From DASXRU01 sp039933315 (GTDB taxonomy: Bacteria > Acidobacteriota > Blastocatellia > Pyrinomonadales > Pyrinomonadaceae): a stretch of 44,890 nucleotides of DNA. The notes beneath the pieces are model-generated. The model saw nothing but the letters and a program-made list of their open reading frames with translations. It ran no database searches and was not told where the DNA came from. Positions 26,462-35,587 of the stretch are shown here, in pieces; position 1 is the first letter of the stretch; every line of letters begins with the position of its first letter. The DNA lies in NCBI GenBank assembly GCA_039933315.1, contig JBDTOI010000013.1, positions 1 through 44,890 of the forward strand. The letters run 5' to 3'. The translations under genes and the position numbers were made by a program.

Positions 26462-29400
26462 ATGGTTTGCTTGAAGCTTAGTATCAACCTGATGTTGCGA
26501 AGAGTTAGATTCATCACTCTCTCGCTCCTTCTGCTTGCCGCAGCGGCGGCCTTATCGGCTACTGAAGCGCGCGCCGACACCTTTGATCTCACTGACTTCG
26601 GAGCCGTCGGGGACGGTGTCACGGATGACGGCCCGGCATTACAGAGTGCTCTGGACGCTCTGGCAAACGCGGGGGGCGGTACTCTTATTGTGCCAGCCGG
26701 ACGCTACGCCATCATTACACCGGTGTTCAAGGATTTCAGCGGGCTCGCATCCTCCGTCACTATTCTTGGCGTTGAGTCAACGACGCCAGTCTATACCAAA
26801 GTTTCGGGAAATGATTTAGCCAATGGTTTGGATCTGGCGACCGAGTTTTACCCGAAGACAAACACGAATGACGCGGTGCACATTTCCGGCCTGCAAAGTT
26901 TTCTAATTAAAGACATCGCCTTTGTTGGCACGCCGGACATTCTCACTGATGCTAAAACCACTCTGGTCTTCACCGACATCAGAGAAGCGACAGTCAGACA
27001 CTGCGAATTCTACGGCCTGCGAACCCTTATCCAGACTGGGGCAATCGTAACTGCCCACAGAAGCATTCTCAAAATCGAGCAGAGCAAGTTTCTTGGCTGC
27101 ACCGGCAACAGCGGTGTGAATGTTCCTCTCATTCAAAATCATCAGTGGAGAGGTCTTGAGCTGACGAATACCGTGTTTTTGGATTACGGGGAACGGCCGG
27201 AACTGTACGGGAAGATGGATAGAGCGCCGCTGGCGTGGATCAGAATGGGAAGCGCCGACACCGTTACCAGTGATTCTCCCCGCCGGGACGTCTTTATTCG
27301 CGATCTTTTCCTGGACGAGGGTGGCTGGATTGGCATTTACAGTCAGCCCGGTTCGCCGAGCGCGAGGGTGGATCTTTTCTACATAACGGATCTGACAATG
27401 AACGTTAGCAACTTTGGCATGTTCGGGCATTACCTGCACGATCTGCGGGGATTGCTGATAGAGAAATCCCGCTACCAGTGGAGCCACGACGCCGACGCCG
27501 CCATTCAACTTGCCGCCATCGACACGGCTATTTTCGACCGGTTGGAGTGCGTGGCGGGCGCGGACCGCATTGCCGCCTCACCCGGAACGCAAAAGCTTTA
27601 TGTCATTGACTCGACCTACACAACGCTCGACTCGCAGGCCCAGGACACCCAGGTCATCACGACCACCAACCCTGACGAGGACCCAGTTCAATACGTGCGC
27701 GAGCAGTACCTTGGTGTGCTCGGTGACGCGCCGGATCCGGTGGGACATTTCTACTGGTCGGATCTAATCCTGCGGTGTGCGAATGACGCGCAGTGCATTG
27801 CGGCTAAGCAAGCGGATCTCAACGCTTATCTTGCTACCTCGCCGGCGCCGAATTTCTCTCTCGCGGGGTTGGTAACGGATGAAGACGGCCTGGGGGTTTC
27901 CGGGGTTGCTATGACTTTGAGCGGATCGGTATCTGTGGCCACCACAACCGATGCTGACGGGCATTATAGTTTCAACAGCTTGCCAACCAGCGGGAACTAC
28001 ACATTAGCGCTCTCGAAGCAGCATTACACGTTCCCCCAGGCGAGCCAGACCTTCAATACTCCAGCCGGGGATGTGGCAGCAGACTTTTCCGCTGTAGTTG
28101 ACCGCCACGCGATCAGCGGAAACGTTAACTTGACGGACGGAAGCGATATGCCCTCGGTCACGTTAACTCTCCAGGGGCCGGGAAGTACTACGATCACAGT
28201 CGACCAGGATGGCACGTTCACTTTCGGCGAGCTGGCCGCGGGCGAGAACTACACTATCGTTCCTTCGCACCCGCATTACAGCTTCCAGCCGGCCTCAATA
28301 ACCTACAACGGCCTGAGTACCAGTCAATCGACTACCTTTATCGCTATTATCAACAAGCACGCGATCGGCGGGCGCGTGAGTAATGACAGTGGCGATGGAT
28401 TGTCAGGGGTTACCGTGAACCTGTCGGGGTCGTCAGCCGCATCAACGACTACGAATGGTAATGGCGATTATTCTTTCCTGGATCTCGACGCAGGTGGAAA
28501 CTACATTGTTGACGTAGCGAAAGCGCATTACACCTTCGAACCTTCCGGGCAGACATTCAGTGACCTTGGCGAGAATGAAACGGGTGAATTTGTTGGCACG
28601 CTCAACACGCACACGATCAGCGGGCGCGTGACGAATACTGACGGGAGTGGGTTTTCCGGGGCTACTGTAACTCTGTCCGGATCCTCAGCCGATACGGCCA
28701 CTACAAACAGTGACGGCGATTACATTTTTCCTGATCTGCCAGCCGGCGGAAACTACACCGTCGCAGCCTCGAAAACGCACTACACCTTTGCGCCGGCCAC
28801 GCAGACATTCAACGACCTCAGTGGGGATGAAGCGGGTGGCTTTGCCGGCAGTCTTAACACCCACACCATCAACGGACGTGTGACGAAAACCGATGGGACT
28901 GGTTTGTCCGGGGTGACGGTCACTCTCTCGGGGTCGCAGTCGGTAACCGCGACTGCTAATAGCGACGGCGACTACTCTTTTTCCGGTCTGCAAGCGGGTG
29001 AGGATTACAACCTGGCCGTCACGAAAACTCACTACACCTTCGCACCTTCTAATCAGACGTTCAATGACCTCGGGCAGAATGAAACAGCTGGCTTTGTGGG
29101 CACTTTGAAGTCGCACACGATCAGCGGGCGCGTGACAACTGCCAATGGAAGCGGGTTATCGGGTGTCACCGTCAACCTTGCGGGATCGCAGGTCGCGAAT
29201 ACCACCAGCAATAATAATGGCGACTATTCTTTCCCCAGCCTCCCGGCGGGGGGGACTTACACGCTGTCGCCCAGTAAAACCCATTACACCTTTGCGCCGG
29301 CCTCGCTGACCTTCGCTGACGTCGGTGGGGATCAAGTTGGTAACTTTGCCGGCACTCTTAACACGCACACCGTTAGTGGCCAGGTGACGGAAACCGGCGG

Positions 29401-31057
29401 CACTGGTTTATCCGGAGTGACGGTCACTCTCTCGGGATCACAAGCGGCGACGGCAACCACGAGTAGTAATGGTAGCTACTCTTTCCCAGGTCTACCGGCA
29501 GGCGGAAACTACATTGTCGCGGTCGCGAAAACGCACTACACCTTTCAGCCCGCGAGCCAGGCCTTCAACGACCTGAGTGGTAATGCAAGTTTTAGCTTTG
29601 TCGCGACGCTGCAGACGCACACGATCAGCGGACGGGTAACAAGCGGGGGTAACGGCTTGTCGGAGGTAACGATCAATCTGACGGGGTCGCAGGCAGCGAT
29701 GACGATTGCGAACATTAATGGTGAGTACTCTTTCGCCGGTGTTCCGGCCGGTGGAAGCTACACTGTGGCGCCCGGCAAAACGCATTACACCTTTGCACCC
29801 TCCAGCAAGACATTTAGCGACTTCAGTGGCAATGAAGCGGCTGGGTTCATTGCTACTCTTAACGCGCATACGATCAGCGGCCATGTCACGAATACCGACG
29901 GATCCGGCTTATCCGGAGTGACGGTAGTTCTTGCCGGATCGCAGGCGGCGAACACTACGACGAATAGTAACGGTGACTACTCTTTCCCGGGCCTTCCAGC
30001 GGGTGGAAACTACACCATCGCGGTCAGCAAAGCGCACTACACATTTCAACCGTCCACACGCACCTTCAACGATCTGGGTGGAAACCAGGCGGGCGACTTT
30101 GTCGCCACGCTCAACGGCCACACCATCAGCGGCCGTGTGCAACGATCCGACGGCTCCGGGATATCCTCGGTCAATGTCAGTCTGTCAGGCACGCTTACGA
30201 ACGCGACGACCACCGACTCGAGCGGGAATTACTTATTCACGAGCTGTGCTGCGGGAGGCAATTACACCGTGGCAGTTTCCCGGGCGAACTATTCGTTCAC
30301 TCCTTCGAGCAGGACTTTAAATGATTTAGGGGCCTCTCAGGCAGCTGACTTTACCGGCGAAGTGGCGAAGTACCAGATTAGCGGGCAGGTAACAATTAAT
30401 GGCGCACCCCTGAGCGGCGTGACTCTTACGCTCACAGGCCCGCAAACCGCCAGCTCGACGAGCGGCGACAATGGCGCATACTCGTTCATGGCAACTGCCG
30501 AAAGCGCTTATACCCTTACGCCCTCGAAACCCAACTACACCTTTAATCCAACGGGGCTTGTTCTCAGCAATCTCGGCGGGAATACGGTCAGTAATTTCGC
30601 TGCACAGTTGAATTCGGGAGTTCCGGTGCTGATTTCAGAGGCGAATTCAACTCGGGCGATTGCTTTCGACGCTGTGCTGCACACGCGCGAGCCTTTCCCA
30701 CTCAGCTACACGGTCCCCTGGGTATCAGATGGTCGCACCCGTGTAATGCTATTCGCGACGAATTTCAACCTGGCGGCCGATGAAACCGCAACTGCAGTTA
30801 CGGCCAGCGCAGAAGCTGCGGGGTACGCGATCTATCCCCTTACAGTTGAGTACGTCGGCAAGGTACCGGGATACGAATGGCTGAACTGCATCGTCGTGAG
30901 GTTATGGGACGGAATGGGAGATGTGGGCGACGTGTTGGTAAGTATTCGTTATCGCGGTCTTAGCAGTAATCGCGTGCGTGTTGCGATTGGCCACATCGGG
31001 GGTGGGCCGCCCGACGATTTCGGCGCAGTGCCCACGCCGGGACAGGCGCCCGAGTAA
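26462..31057 (+). CDS. Giant exported beta-helix protein with 11 carboxypeptidase-regulatory-type repeats
   Basis: A 1531-residue protein. Two starts are possible: ATG 26462 and ATG 26492 (MLRRVRFITLSLLLLAAAAALSA, a cleaner signal); neither has a strong Shine-Dalgarno. Residues about 40-460 resemble the pectate-lyase-3 right-handed beta-helix (FDLTDFGAVGDGVTDDGPAL, GGGTLIVPAGRY). Residues about 464-1384 are 11 tandem Ig-like units of about 84 residues. A consensus is HTISGRVTNTDGSGLSGVTV, then GDYSFPGLPAGGNYTV, then KTHYTFxPxxxTFNDL. These match CarboxypepD_reg/SdrD-B-type domains. The last ~145 residues (VLISEANSTRAIAFDAV, VEYVGKVPGYEWLNCIVVRL) form a distinct C-terminal module that, from memory, recurs on unrelated surface proteins of this group. 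Probably secreted or surface-bound, acting on or binding polysaccharide; catalytic residues were not identified. Confidence 0.85.
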   Translation: MVCLKLSINLMLRRVRFITLSLLLLAAAAALSATEARADTFDLTDFGAVGDGVTDDGPALQSALDALANAGGGTLIVPAGRYAIITPVFKDFSGLASSVTILGVESTTPVYTKVSGNDLANGLDLATEFYPKTNTNDAVHISGLQSFLIKDIAFVGTPDILTDAKTTLVFTDIREATVRHCEFYGLRTLIQTGAIVTAHRSILKIEQSKFLGCTGNSGVNVPLIQNHQWRGLELTNTVFLDYGERPELYGKMDRAPLAWIRMGSADTVTSDSPRRDVFIRDLFLDEGGWIGIYSQPGSPSARVDLFYITDLTMNVSNFGMFGHYLHDLRGLLIEKSRYQWSHDADAAIQLAAIDTAIFDRLECVAGADRIAASPGTQKLYVIDSTYTTLDSQAQDTQVITTTNPDEDPVQYVREQYLGVLGDAPDPVGHFYWSDLILRCANDAQCIAAKQADLNAYLATSPAPNFSLAGLVTDEDGLGVSGVAMTLSGSVSVATTTDADGHYSFNSLPTSGNYTLALSKQHYTFPQASQTFNTPAGDVAADFSAVVDRHAISGNVNLTDGSDMPSVTLTLQGPGSTTITVDQDGTFTFGELAAGENYTIVPSHPHYSFQPASITYNGLSTSQSTTFIAIINKHAIGGRVSNDSGDGLSGVTVNLSGSSAASTTTNGNGDYSFLDLDAGGNYIVDVAKAHYTFEPSGQTFSDLGENETGEFVGTLNTHTISGRVTNTDGSGFSGATVTLSGSSADTATTNSDGDYIFPDLPAGGNYTVAASKTHYTFAPATQTFNDLSGDEAGGFAGSLNTHTINGRVTKTDGTGLSGVTVTLSGSQSVTATANSDGDYSFSGLQAGEDYNLAVTKTHYTFAPSNQTFNDLGQNETAGFVGTLKSHTISGRVTTANGSGLSGVTVNLAGSQVANTTSNNNGDYSFPSLPAGGTYTLSPSKTHYTFAPASLTFADVGGDQVGNFAGTLNTHTVSGQVTETGGTGLSGVTVTLSGSQAATATTSSNGSYSFPGLPAGGNYIVAVAKTHYTFQPASQAFNDLSGNASFSFVATLQTHTISGRVTSGGNGLSEVTINLTGSQAAMTIANINGEYSFAGVPAGGSYTVAPGKTHYTFAPSSKTFSDFSGNEAAGFIATLNAHTISGHVTNTDGSGLSGVTVVLAGSQAANTTTNSNGDYSFPGLPAGGNYTIAVSKAHYTFQPSTRTFNDLGGNQAGDFVATLNGHTISGRVQRSDGSGISSVNVSLSGTLTNATTTDSSGNYLFTSCAAGGNYTVAVSRANYSFTPSSRTLNDLGASQAADFTGEVAKYQISGQVTINGAPLSGVTLTLTGPQTASSTSGDNGAYSFMATAESAYTLTPSKPNYTFNPTGLVLSNLGGNTVSNFAAQLNSGVPVLISEANSTRAIAFDAVLHTREPFPLSYTVPWVSDGRTRVMLFATNFNLAADETATAVTASAEAAGYAIYPLTVEYVGKVPGYEWLNCIVVRLWDGMGDVGDVLVSIRYRGLSSNRVRVAIGHIGGGPPDDFGAVPTPGQAPE
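27851..30613 (+). repeat. Eleven tandem ~252-bp in-frame repeats
   Basis: Each unit encodes about 84 residues and begins at H-[TA]-I-[SN]-G in units 2-10. Units 3-9 are most alike, including at DNA level (CACACGATCAGCGG recurs), while units 1, 2, 10 and 11 are diverged. This suggests the centre of the array expanded most recently. Copy number may differ between strains. Confidence 0.85.
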
Positions 31058-31882
31058 GTTTGATCACCTTTCAAGAATCTGAGATCTCACATCTGATCTG
31101 AAATTCAAGAATCTGACATCTGCAATTCAAGAACTCCGTCGCGCTTAGTAAATCTGAAATCTCAAATCTAAGATCTGAAATTCAAGACACAATCCAAAGC
31201 GTAGCCGGTGAATTTTAGCGGCAAACTTGCAGACCGCAAACGGCGACGCACACGCAGTGACGCCGCTACGATTCTACAAGGTTTAGGGAATGGTCCGGTC
31301 TGTCTTGAGGATTAGCTCTTCGAAACGGGGATCGGAGCGCAGCGATTCCAGGTGTGGATGGCCAGTCATCTCCGCGCGCTCACCACCGCATCGCGAAGGT
31401 CCGCCGTCACTCGGCGCGCTGCCTAGTGGGAATAATGGGCGTACTCTGAACGCCCACTTCCCCTGTAGAATTGACTTATCCCGCCGGTTTGGTTAGATTT
31501 CATCCCGTAAAGAGCTATACGCGTTTTTCTAACTTTTAATAGGACGCTCCAGAAGACCTTCGTCATGAATCGAACGTACACTCGATTCCGAACTTTTTAG
31601 TTGCCCGGTCTGCCCAATTGGCGGACTCGCGACGAAGGCGCTCCTATTGAATCCGATCTTGAAGTTCGCAAATAGTGAATCGTGAATCGTAGGGCGCCTG
31701 GTCAGCTGTTCTGTGTGGCTGAGTCGCTCGTTGATAGTTTTTGCGGCGTCTTCGGATGCTGAGCCACCGGAATATGCGGCTTTGCCGCCGCACAGTGCGG
31801 TGAGGCTCTGCCTCACCGGTAGAAGCTTTTCTTTGCTTCTGCGGCTGCGCCTCATTATCAACCCGCGAATGATAGTTAAGTA
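31058..31882. other. 825-bp gap upstream of thrS with repeats and stacked hairpins
   Basis: No gene is supported. At 31071-31187 there is a cluster of AATCTGAGATCTGAAATTCAAG-type words in direct and inverted order, the same family as 19603-19620. At 31776-31788 (GCGGC/GCCGC), 31799-31817 (GGTGAGGC/GCCTCACC) and 31821-31840 (AGAAGC/GCTTCT) three hairpins stand in a row, ending 42 nt before the thrS ATG. They may form a structured 5' leader for the translation operon or be another palindrome cluster. No T-box signature is visible. Confidence 0.45.
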
Positions 31883-33856
31883 ATGAGCGAGGTTAACGTA
31901 CAACTGAAAGACGGCGCTGCGTCGCAAATGCCCGGGCCGGTTACGGTCGCGGAAGCACTGAAGCGCCTGGATCGCGACCTGGCCAAGCAGGCGTTGGCCG
32001 CGCGAGTGAACGGCCGCGAAGTCGATCTCGCCTTTACGCTCGACGCGGAACAAAACGGCGATCCCATTCGCATCGATCCCGTGTTGCCGGCTACCCGCGA
32101 CGGTCTGGACGTGCTGCGCCACTCCACTGCGCATCTCCTCGCTGCCGCTTTACTGGATCTGTACCCGGGAACCAAGCTCGGCATTGGCCCCGCCTTGCTC
32201 GATGATCCGCGTTACGGTTTTTTCTACGACGTGATCGCGCCGCAAACTTTGACTGAAGCCGATTTACCGGCAATTGAAAAGCGCATGCGCCAGATCGCCA
32301 GCCGGAACCTGGCTTACCGGCGCGAGGAGATCCCGAAGACAGAGGCCATACGCATTTTCCAGGAACGGGATGAGCCGCTGAAGTGTCAGATGATTAATGA
32401 TAAGGGTAGCGACATTGTCAGCATCTATCACATCGACGGTTCGCCCTTCATAGATTTCTGTCTCGGCCCGCACGTGCCGAATACAAACAAGCTGCGCGCC
32501 TTTAAGTTGCTGACACTCGCCGGGGCCTACTGGATGGGCGACGCGGCCCAGCCGCAGATGCAGCGGATTTACGGGACCGCCTTCTTCAGCCAGGAAGAAC
32601 TTGATGCATGGCTCAAGCAGCGTGAGGAAGCTGAAAAGCGAGACCACCGCCGGATCGGTCGCGAGCTGGATCTGTTCTCGATTCAGGAATCTTACGGTCA
32701 GGGCTTGATCTTCTGGCATCCGAAGGGCGCAGTGGTTAGACAGCAGATGGAAGCCTACCTCAGCGAAGAGTTGAGGAAGCGAAACTACAGCATGGTTTAC
32801 ACGCCGCACATCGCGAAAAGAGAGCTGTGGCATATAAGCGGTCATGAAGAGGCCTACGGGGATTCGATGTTCGCGCCGACCACGCTGGAGGAGACGGAGT
32901 TTCGCCTGAAGCCGATGAACTGCCCGATGCACATCGGCATCTACAAGTCGCAGCAACGTTCTTATCGTGACCTGCCGCAGCGTTATGCGGAGATGGGGAC
33001 GGTATATCGAGGCGAATTGTCAGGTACTTTGCACGGCTTAATGCGGGTACGCGGCTTTACAGTCGATGATGCGCACTTGTTCTGCACCCCGGAGCAGATC
33101 CCGAAAGAGATCGACGATTGTGTGAGCTTTGCCGATCAGGTTTTGCGAACGTTTGGCTTCAATAAGATCAAGTTTGAGTTGTCGGTAAAGGGAAGTGACA
33201 CCAACAAGAAGTGGTTGGGTTCGGATGCGGATTGGGCTAAGGCTGAGACGGCCCTGGCGAAGGCCCTTGATGCGCGCGGAATCGTTTACGAGCGCATGGA
33301 AGGCGAAGCCGCATTCTACGGTCCGAAGATCGACTTTAAGATCGAAGACGCCATCGGGCGCCTCTGGCAGTTGGGAACCGTGCAATGGGACTTCAATCTG
33401 CCGGAACGCTTTGAGCTCGAGTTCATAGGCGAGGACAACAAACCGCACCGGCCGGTAATGGTCCATCGGGCGTTGTTTGGATCGATCGAGCGCTTTTTTG
33501 GCGTGTTGATTGAACAATATGCTGGCGCTTTTCCCATGTGGCTCGCTCCAGTGCAGGTAGCCGTGCTGCCCATTACGGATCGCATTAACGAGTACGCAGA
33601 AACAGTGGTGGCCAGGCTGCGCGAAGCTAACTTGCGCGTTGAAGCCAATCTGCGCAGCGAGAAAATTGGGGCCAAGATTCGTGACGCTCAAATGCAGAAG
33701 GTCCCTTTTATGCTGGTGCTGGGCGATCGCGAGATGGAGCAAGGGCAAGTCGCGGTGCGTGAGAGAACCAAAGGGGACATCGGGGCCATGTCAGTGGACG
33801 AATTTGAGAAACTGGCGTCGCGGCTGGTTGAAACGCGGGCGCTAACGAATATTTGA
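31883..33856 (+). CDS. thrS: Threonyl-tRNA synthetase
   Basis: A 657-residue class II aminoacyl-tRNA synthetase of normal length that attaches threonine to tRNA-Thr. The N-terminal TGS domain is at about 5-65. An editing/SAD region (STAHLLAAALLDLYPGTKLGIGP) follows. The catalytic core contains the zinc ligands in MNCPMHI (Cys), VDDAHLFC (His) and MVHRALFGSIERF (His), with motif 2 at YRGELSGTLHGLMRVRGF. The C-terminal anticodon-binding domain is WLAPVQVAVLPITDRINEYA onward. No Shine-Dalgarno precedes ATG 31883. It heads the thrS-infC-rpmI-rplT-pheST block. Confidence 0.97.
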   Translation: MSEVNVQLKDGAASQMPGPVTVAEALKRLDRDLAKQALAARVNGREVDLAFTLDAEQNGDPIRIDPVLPATRDGLDVLRHSTAHLLAAALLDLYPGTKLGIGPALLDDPRYGFFYDVIAPQTLTEADLPAIEKRMRQIASRNLAYRREEIPKTEAIRIFQERDEPLKCQMINDKGSDIVSIYHIDGSPFIDFCLGPHVPNTNKLRAFKLLTLAGAYWMGDAAQPQMQRIYGTAFFSQEELDAWLKQREEAEKRDHRRIGRELDLFSIQESYGQGLIFWHPKGAVVRQQMEAYLSEELRKRNYSMVYTPHIAKRELWHISGHEEAYGDSMFAPTTLEETEFRLKPMNCPMHIGIYKSQQRSYRDLPQRYAEMGTVYRGELSGTLHGLMRVRGFTVDDAHLFCTPEQIPKEIDDCVSFADQVLRTFGFNKIKFELSVKGSDTNKKWLGSDADWAKAETALAKALDARGIVYERMEGEAAFYGPKIDFKIEDAIGRLWQLGTVQWDFNLPERFELEFIGEDNKPHRPVMVHRALFGSIERFFGVLIEQYAGAFPMWLAPVQVAVLPITDRINEYAETVVARLREANLRVEANLRSEKIGAKIRDAQMQKVPFMLVLGDREMEQGQVAVRERTKGDIGAMSVDEFEKLASRLVETRALTNI

Positions 33857-33926
33857 GTTTCGGGTTTCGAGTTTCGGGTTTCGAGTTAATACCAGAACTC
33901 GGAACTCGAAACTCGAAACTCGAAAC
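33857..33926. repeat. GTTTCGAGTTTCGGG inverted repeat between thrS and infC
   Basis: Immediately after the thrS stop, 33857-33886 repeats GTTTCGGGTTTCGA-type words and 33896-33926 carries their complement. They form a long imperfect hairpin with a ~9-nt loop, ending 10 bp before the infC Shine-Dalgarno. It may influence infC translation or thrS mRNA processing; alternatively it is simply a mobile-type palindrome. Confidence 0.8.
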
Positions 33927-33947
33927 ATTTGACTCAGGAGGTGGAGT

Positions 33948-34685
33948 ATAGCTACAGGTTTTCGAGGTCGCGGACGCCCGGATCATCGGCGCGCCCCCGT
34001 AGTGCGAATTAACGAAAGAATTCGCGTGCCCCAGGTGCGGGTGATCGGTGATGACGGCGAGCAGTTGGGCGTGATGGACACGCGTGACGCAGTGCGCGCG
34101 GCCAGAGAGAAGGGGCTTGATCTGGTCGAGGTCGCGGCGACCGCGGATCCCCCGGTTTGTCGCATCATCGACTTTGGCAAGTTTCAGTACGAGGCGAAAA
34201 AGAAGGCCAACGAGGCCAAGAAGAAGCAGGTCATAATCACCGTCAAGGAAGTTAAGTTTCGCCCGGGCACGGATGATCACGATTACGACTATCGCATGAA
34301 GCACGCTCGCGAATGGCTGAGCGGGGGCGACAAGGTGAAGGCCACCATCTGGTTTCGCGGTCGCGAGATGACGCACCGCGAGTTGGGCGCCCGCATCCTG
34401 GATAAGCTGGAGAAGGACCTGGCCGACGTTGGCGAAGTAGAGATGAGGCCTCGTATGGAAGGCAATCAGATGTTCATCATCCTCGGGCCTAAGCGGCACA
34501 AGGGCGGTGGTGGAGGTGAGGGCGGAAAACACGAGAAACACGAGAAACCTGCTGCGGCCGAGAAACCTGCTGCGGCCGAGAAGCCTGCTGCGGCCGAGAA
34601 GCCTGCTGCTCCGGCCGAGAAGCCTGCTGCGGCCGAGATGCCTGCTGCTCCGGCCGAGAAGGTAAATCCGCCGGTCACCTCTTAA
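33948..34685 (+). CDS. infC: Translation initiation factor IF-3 with ATA start
   Basis: A 245-residue protein. The conserved frame runs VRINERIRVPQVRVIGDDGEQLGV, then ARERGLDLVEVAATADPPVCRI-like text and, in the C-domain, VKFRPGTDDHDYDYRMKHA. In this frame an upstream TGA lies at 33930-33932 and no ATG, GTG or TTG occurs before GTG 34002, which has no Shine-Dalgarno. In contrast AGGAGGT at 33936-33942 is followed 5 nt later by ATA 33948, giving the N-terminus (M)ATGFRGRGRPDHRRAPVVRINE expected of IF-3. So ATA is the likely start, as rare codons (AUU in E. coli) are known for infC autoregulation: IF-3 discriminates against non-canonical starts and represses itself. The protein has an unusual ~55-residue AEKPAA-rich tail. 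Confidence 0.93.
   Translation: MATGFRGRGRPDHRRAPVVRINERIRVPQVRVIGDDGEQLGVMDTRDAVRAAREKGLDLVEVAATADPPVCRIIDFGKFQYEAKKKANEAKKKQVIITVKEVKFRPGTDDHDYDYRMKHAREWLSGGDKVKATIWFRGREMTHRELGARILDKLEKDLADVGEVEMRPRMEGNQMFIILGPKRHKGGGGGEGGKHEKHEKPAAAEKPAAAEKPAAAEKPAAPAEKPAAAEMPAAPAEKVNPPVTS
34543..34665 (+). repeat. In-frame EKPAAA repeats in the infC 3' end
   Basis: Near-identical 18-bp units encode EKPAAA or EKPAAPA copies (six to seven) in the IF-3 C-terminal tail, followed by KVNPPVTS. It is low-complexity, probably disordered, and absent from typical IF-3. DNA-level identity indicates recent slippage expansion. Confidence 0.8.
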
Positions 34686-34699
34686 GACGAAAGAAAGTT

Positions 34700-35566
34700 A
34701 TGCGCACGCTCTACGGAATTGTTTTGACTGCTCTGATATGCGTCGGATCCGTTCCGGCGCAGCAGACGGGCGTCTCAAACCGGGCCGGAGCACGCGTGAC
34801 TGACCTGGTGACCGCGGTCGCCTCAGGAGCGAATACAAAAGCCCGTGGGGCCGCCATCACCAAGCGTCTGGATGAACTCGGAATTAGATATCGAGTGGAA
34901 CCCTTCACGTATGAAGGGCACGAGGGCAACAACATAGTAGCTGAGCTGCCCGCGCCGGAGACTGGCAAGGAGTTAATGCTGGGGGCGCATTACGATCGCG
35001 TCAGCGAAGGCAAGGGCGCTGTCGATAACGCTTCCGGGGCCGTGGCTGTGCTTGAGTTGCTGGCCGCTCTCAAAGAAAAACCACTGAAGAATTACAAAGT
35101 ATCAGCGGCGTTCTTCGACCTGGAAGAGATTGGGTTACGTGGATCGGCTGACTACATCAAATCGCGTCAGGGAAAGAACCTGCCGGCAGTTTTCATTAAC
35201 TTTGACGTCTTCGGTTACGGCGATACGTTGTGGGGCATGGCGCGCGATAAGAAGTCGCTTTCGGCAGCATCGGTGAAGGATGCCGCCGCTGCCAGTAAGT
35301 TTCTTTTGGAAATCGGCACCGGGTATCCCCCCAGCGACCATCTCAGTTTTATTAGGGCCGGGGTGGACACACTGGCGTTTAGTTTGATCGACGGCAAGGA
35401 AATTAAGTCGGTGCTCATGGTTTTCCAAAGAGAGAGGCCTGAAGTGATGCCGCGCGTGCTGACCATTATTCATAGCGGGAACGACACGCCGGATAAGATT
35501 GATGGCGCGGCCGTCGCACGCGCGCTGCCGGTAATAGAACAGGCCATCCGTTTAATTGATAAATAA
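34700..35566 (+). CDS. Secreted M28-family zinc aminopeptidase
   Basis: A 288-residue protein with a signal peptide (MRTLYGIVLTALICVGSVPAQ). The M28 dinuclear-zinc set is visible: His97 in GAHYDRVSEGKG, Asp109 in AVDNASGAVAVLELL, Glu142-Glu143 in FFDLEEIGLRGSADY, Asp169 in INFDVFGYG, and a final His in the C-terminal IIHSGNDTPDKID. Family members release N-terminal amino acids from peptides. It lies 14 bp after infC and 21 bp before rpmI, so it is inserted in what is normally a tight infC-rpmI-rplT operon, with only a weak GAAAG near its start. Periplasmic or extracellular peptide use is likely; a link to translation is not implied. Confidence 0.93.
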   Translation: MRTLYGIVLTALICVGSVPAQQTGVSNRAGARVTDLVTAVASGANTKARGAAITKRLDELGIRYRVEPFTYEGHEGNNIVAELPAPETGKELMLGAHYDRVSEGKGAVDNASGAVAVLELLAALKEKPLKNYKVSAAFFDLEEIGLRGSADYIKSRQGKNLPAVFINFDVFGYGDTLWGMARDKKSLSAASVKDAAAASKFLLEIGTGYPPSDHLSFIRAGVDTLAFSLIDGKEIKSVLMVFQRERPEVMPRVLTIIHSGNDTPDKIDGAAVARALPVIEQAIRLIDK

Positions 35567-35587
35567 CAACGCAAAGGGAGGGCAATC

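Noticed and set aside
31529..32134. 201-codon minus-strand frame overlapping the thrS start
   Set aside because: It overlaps ~250 bp of thrS, has no domain-like composition and contains repeat sequence.
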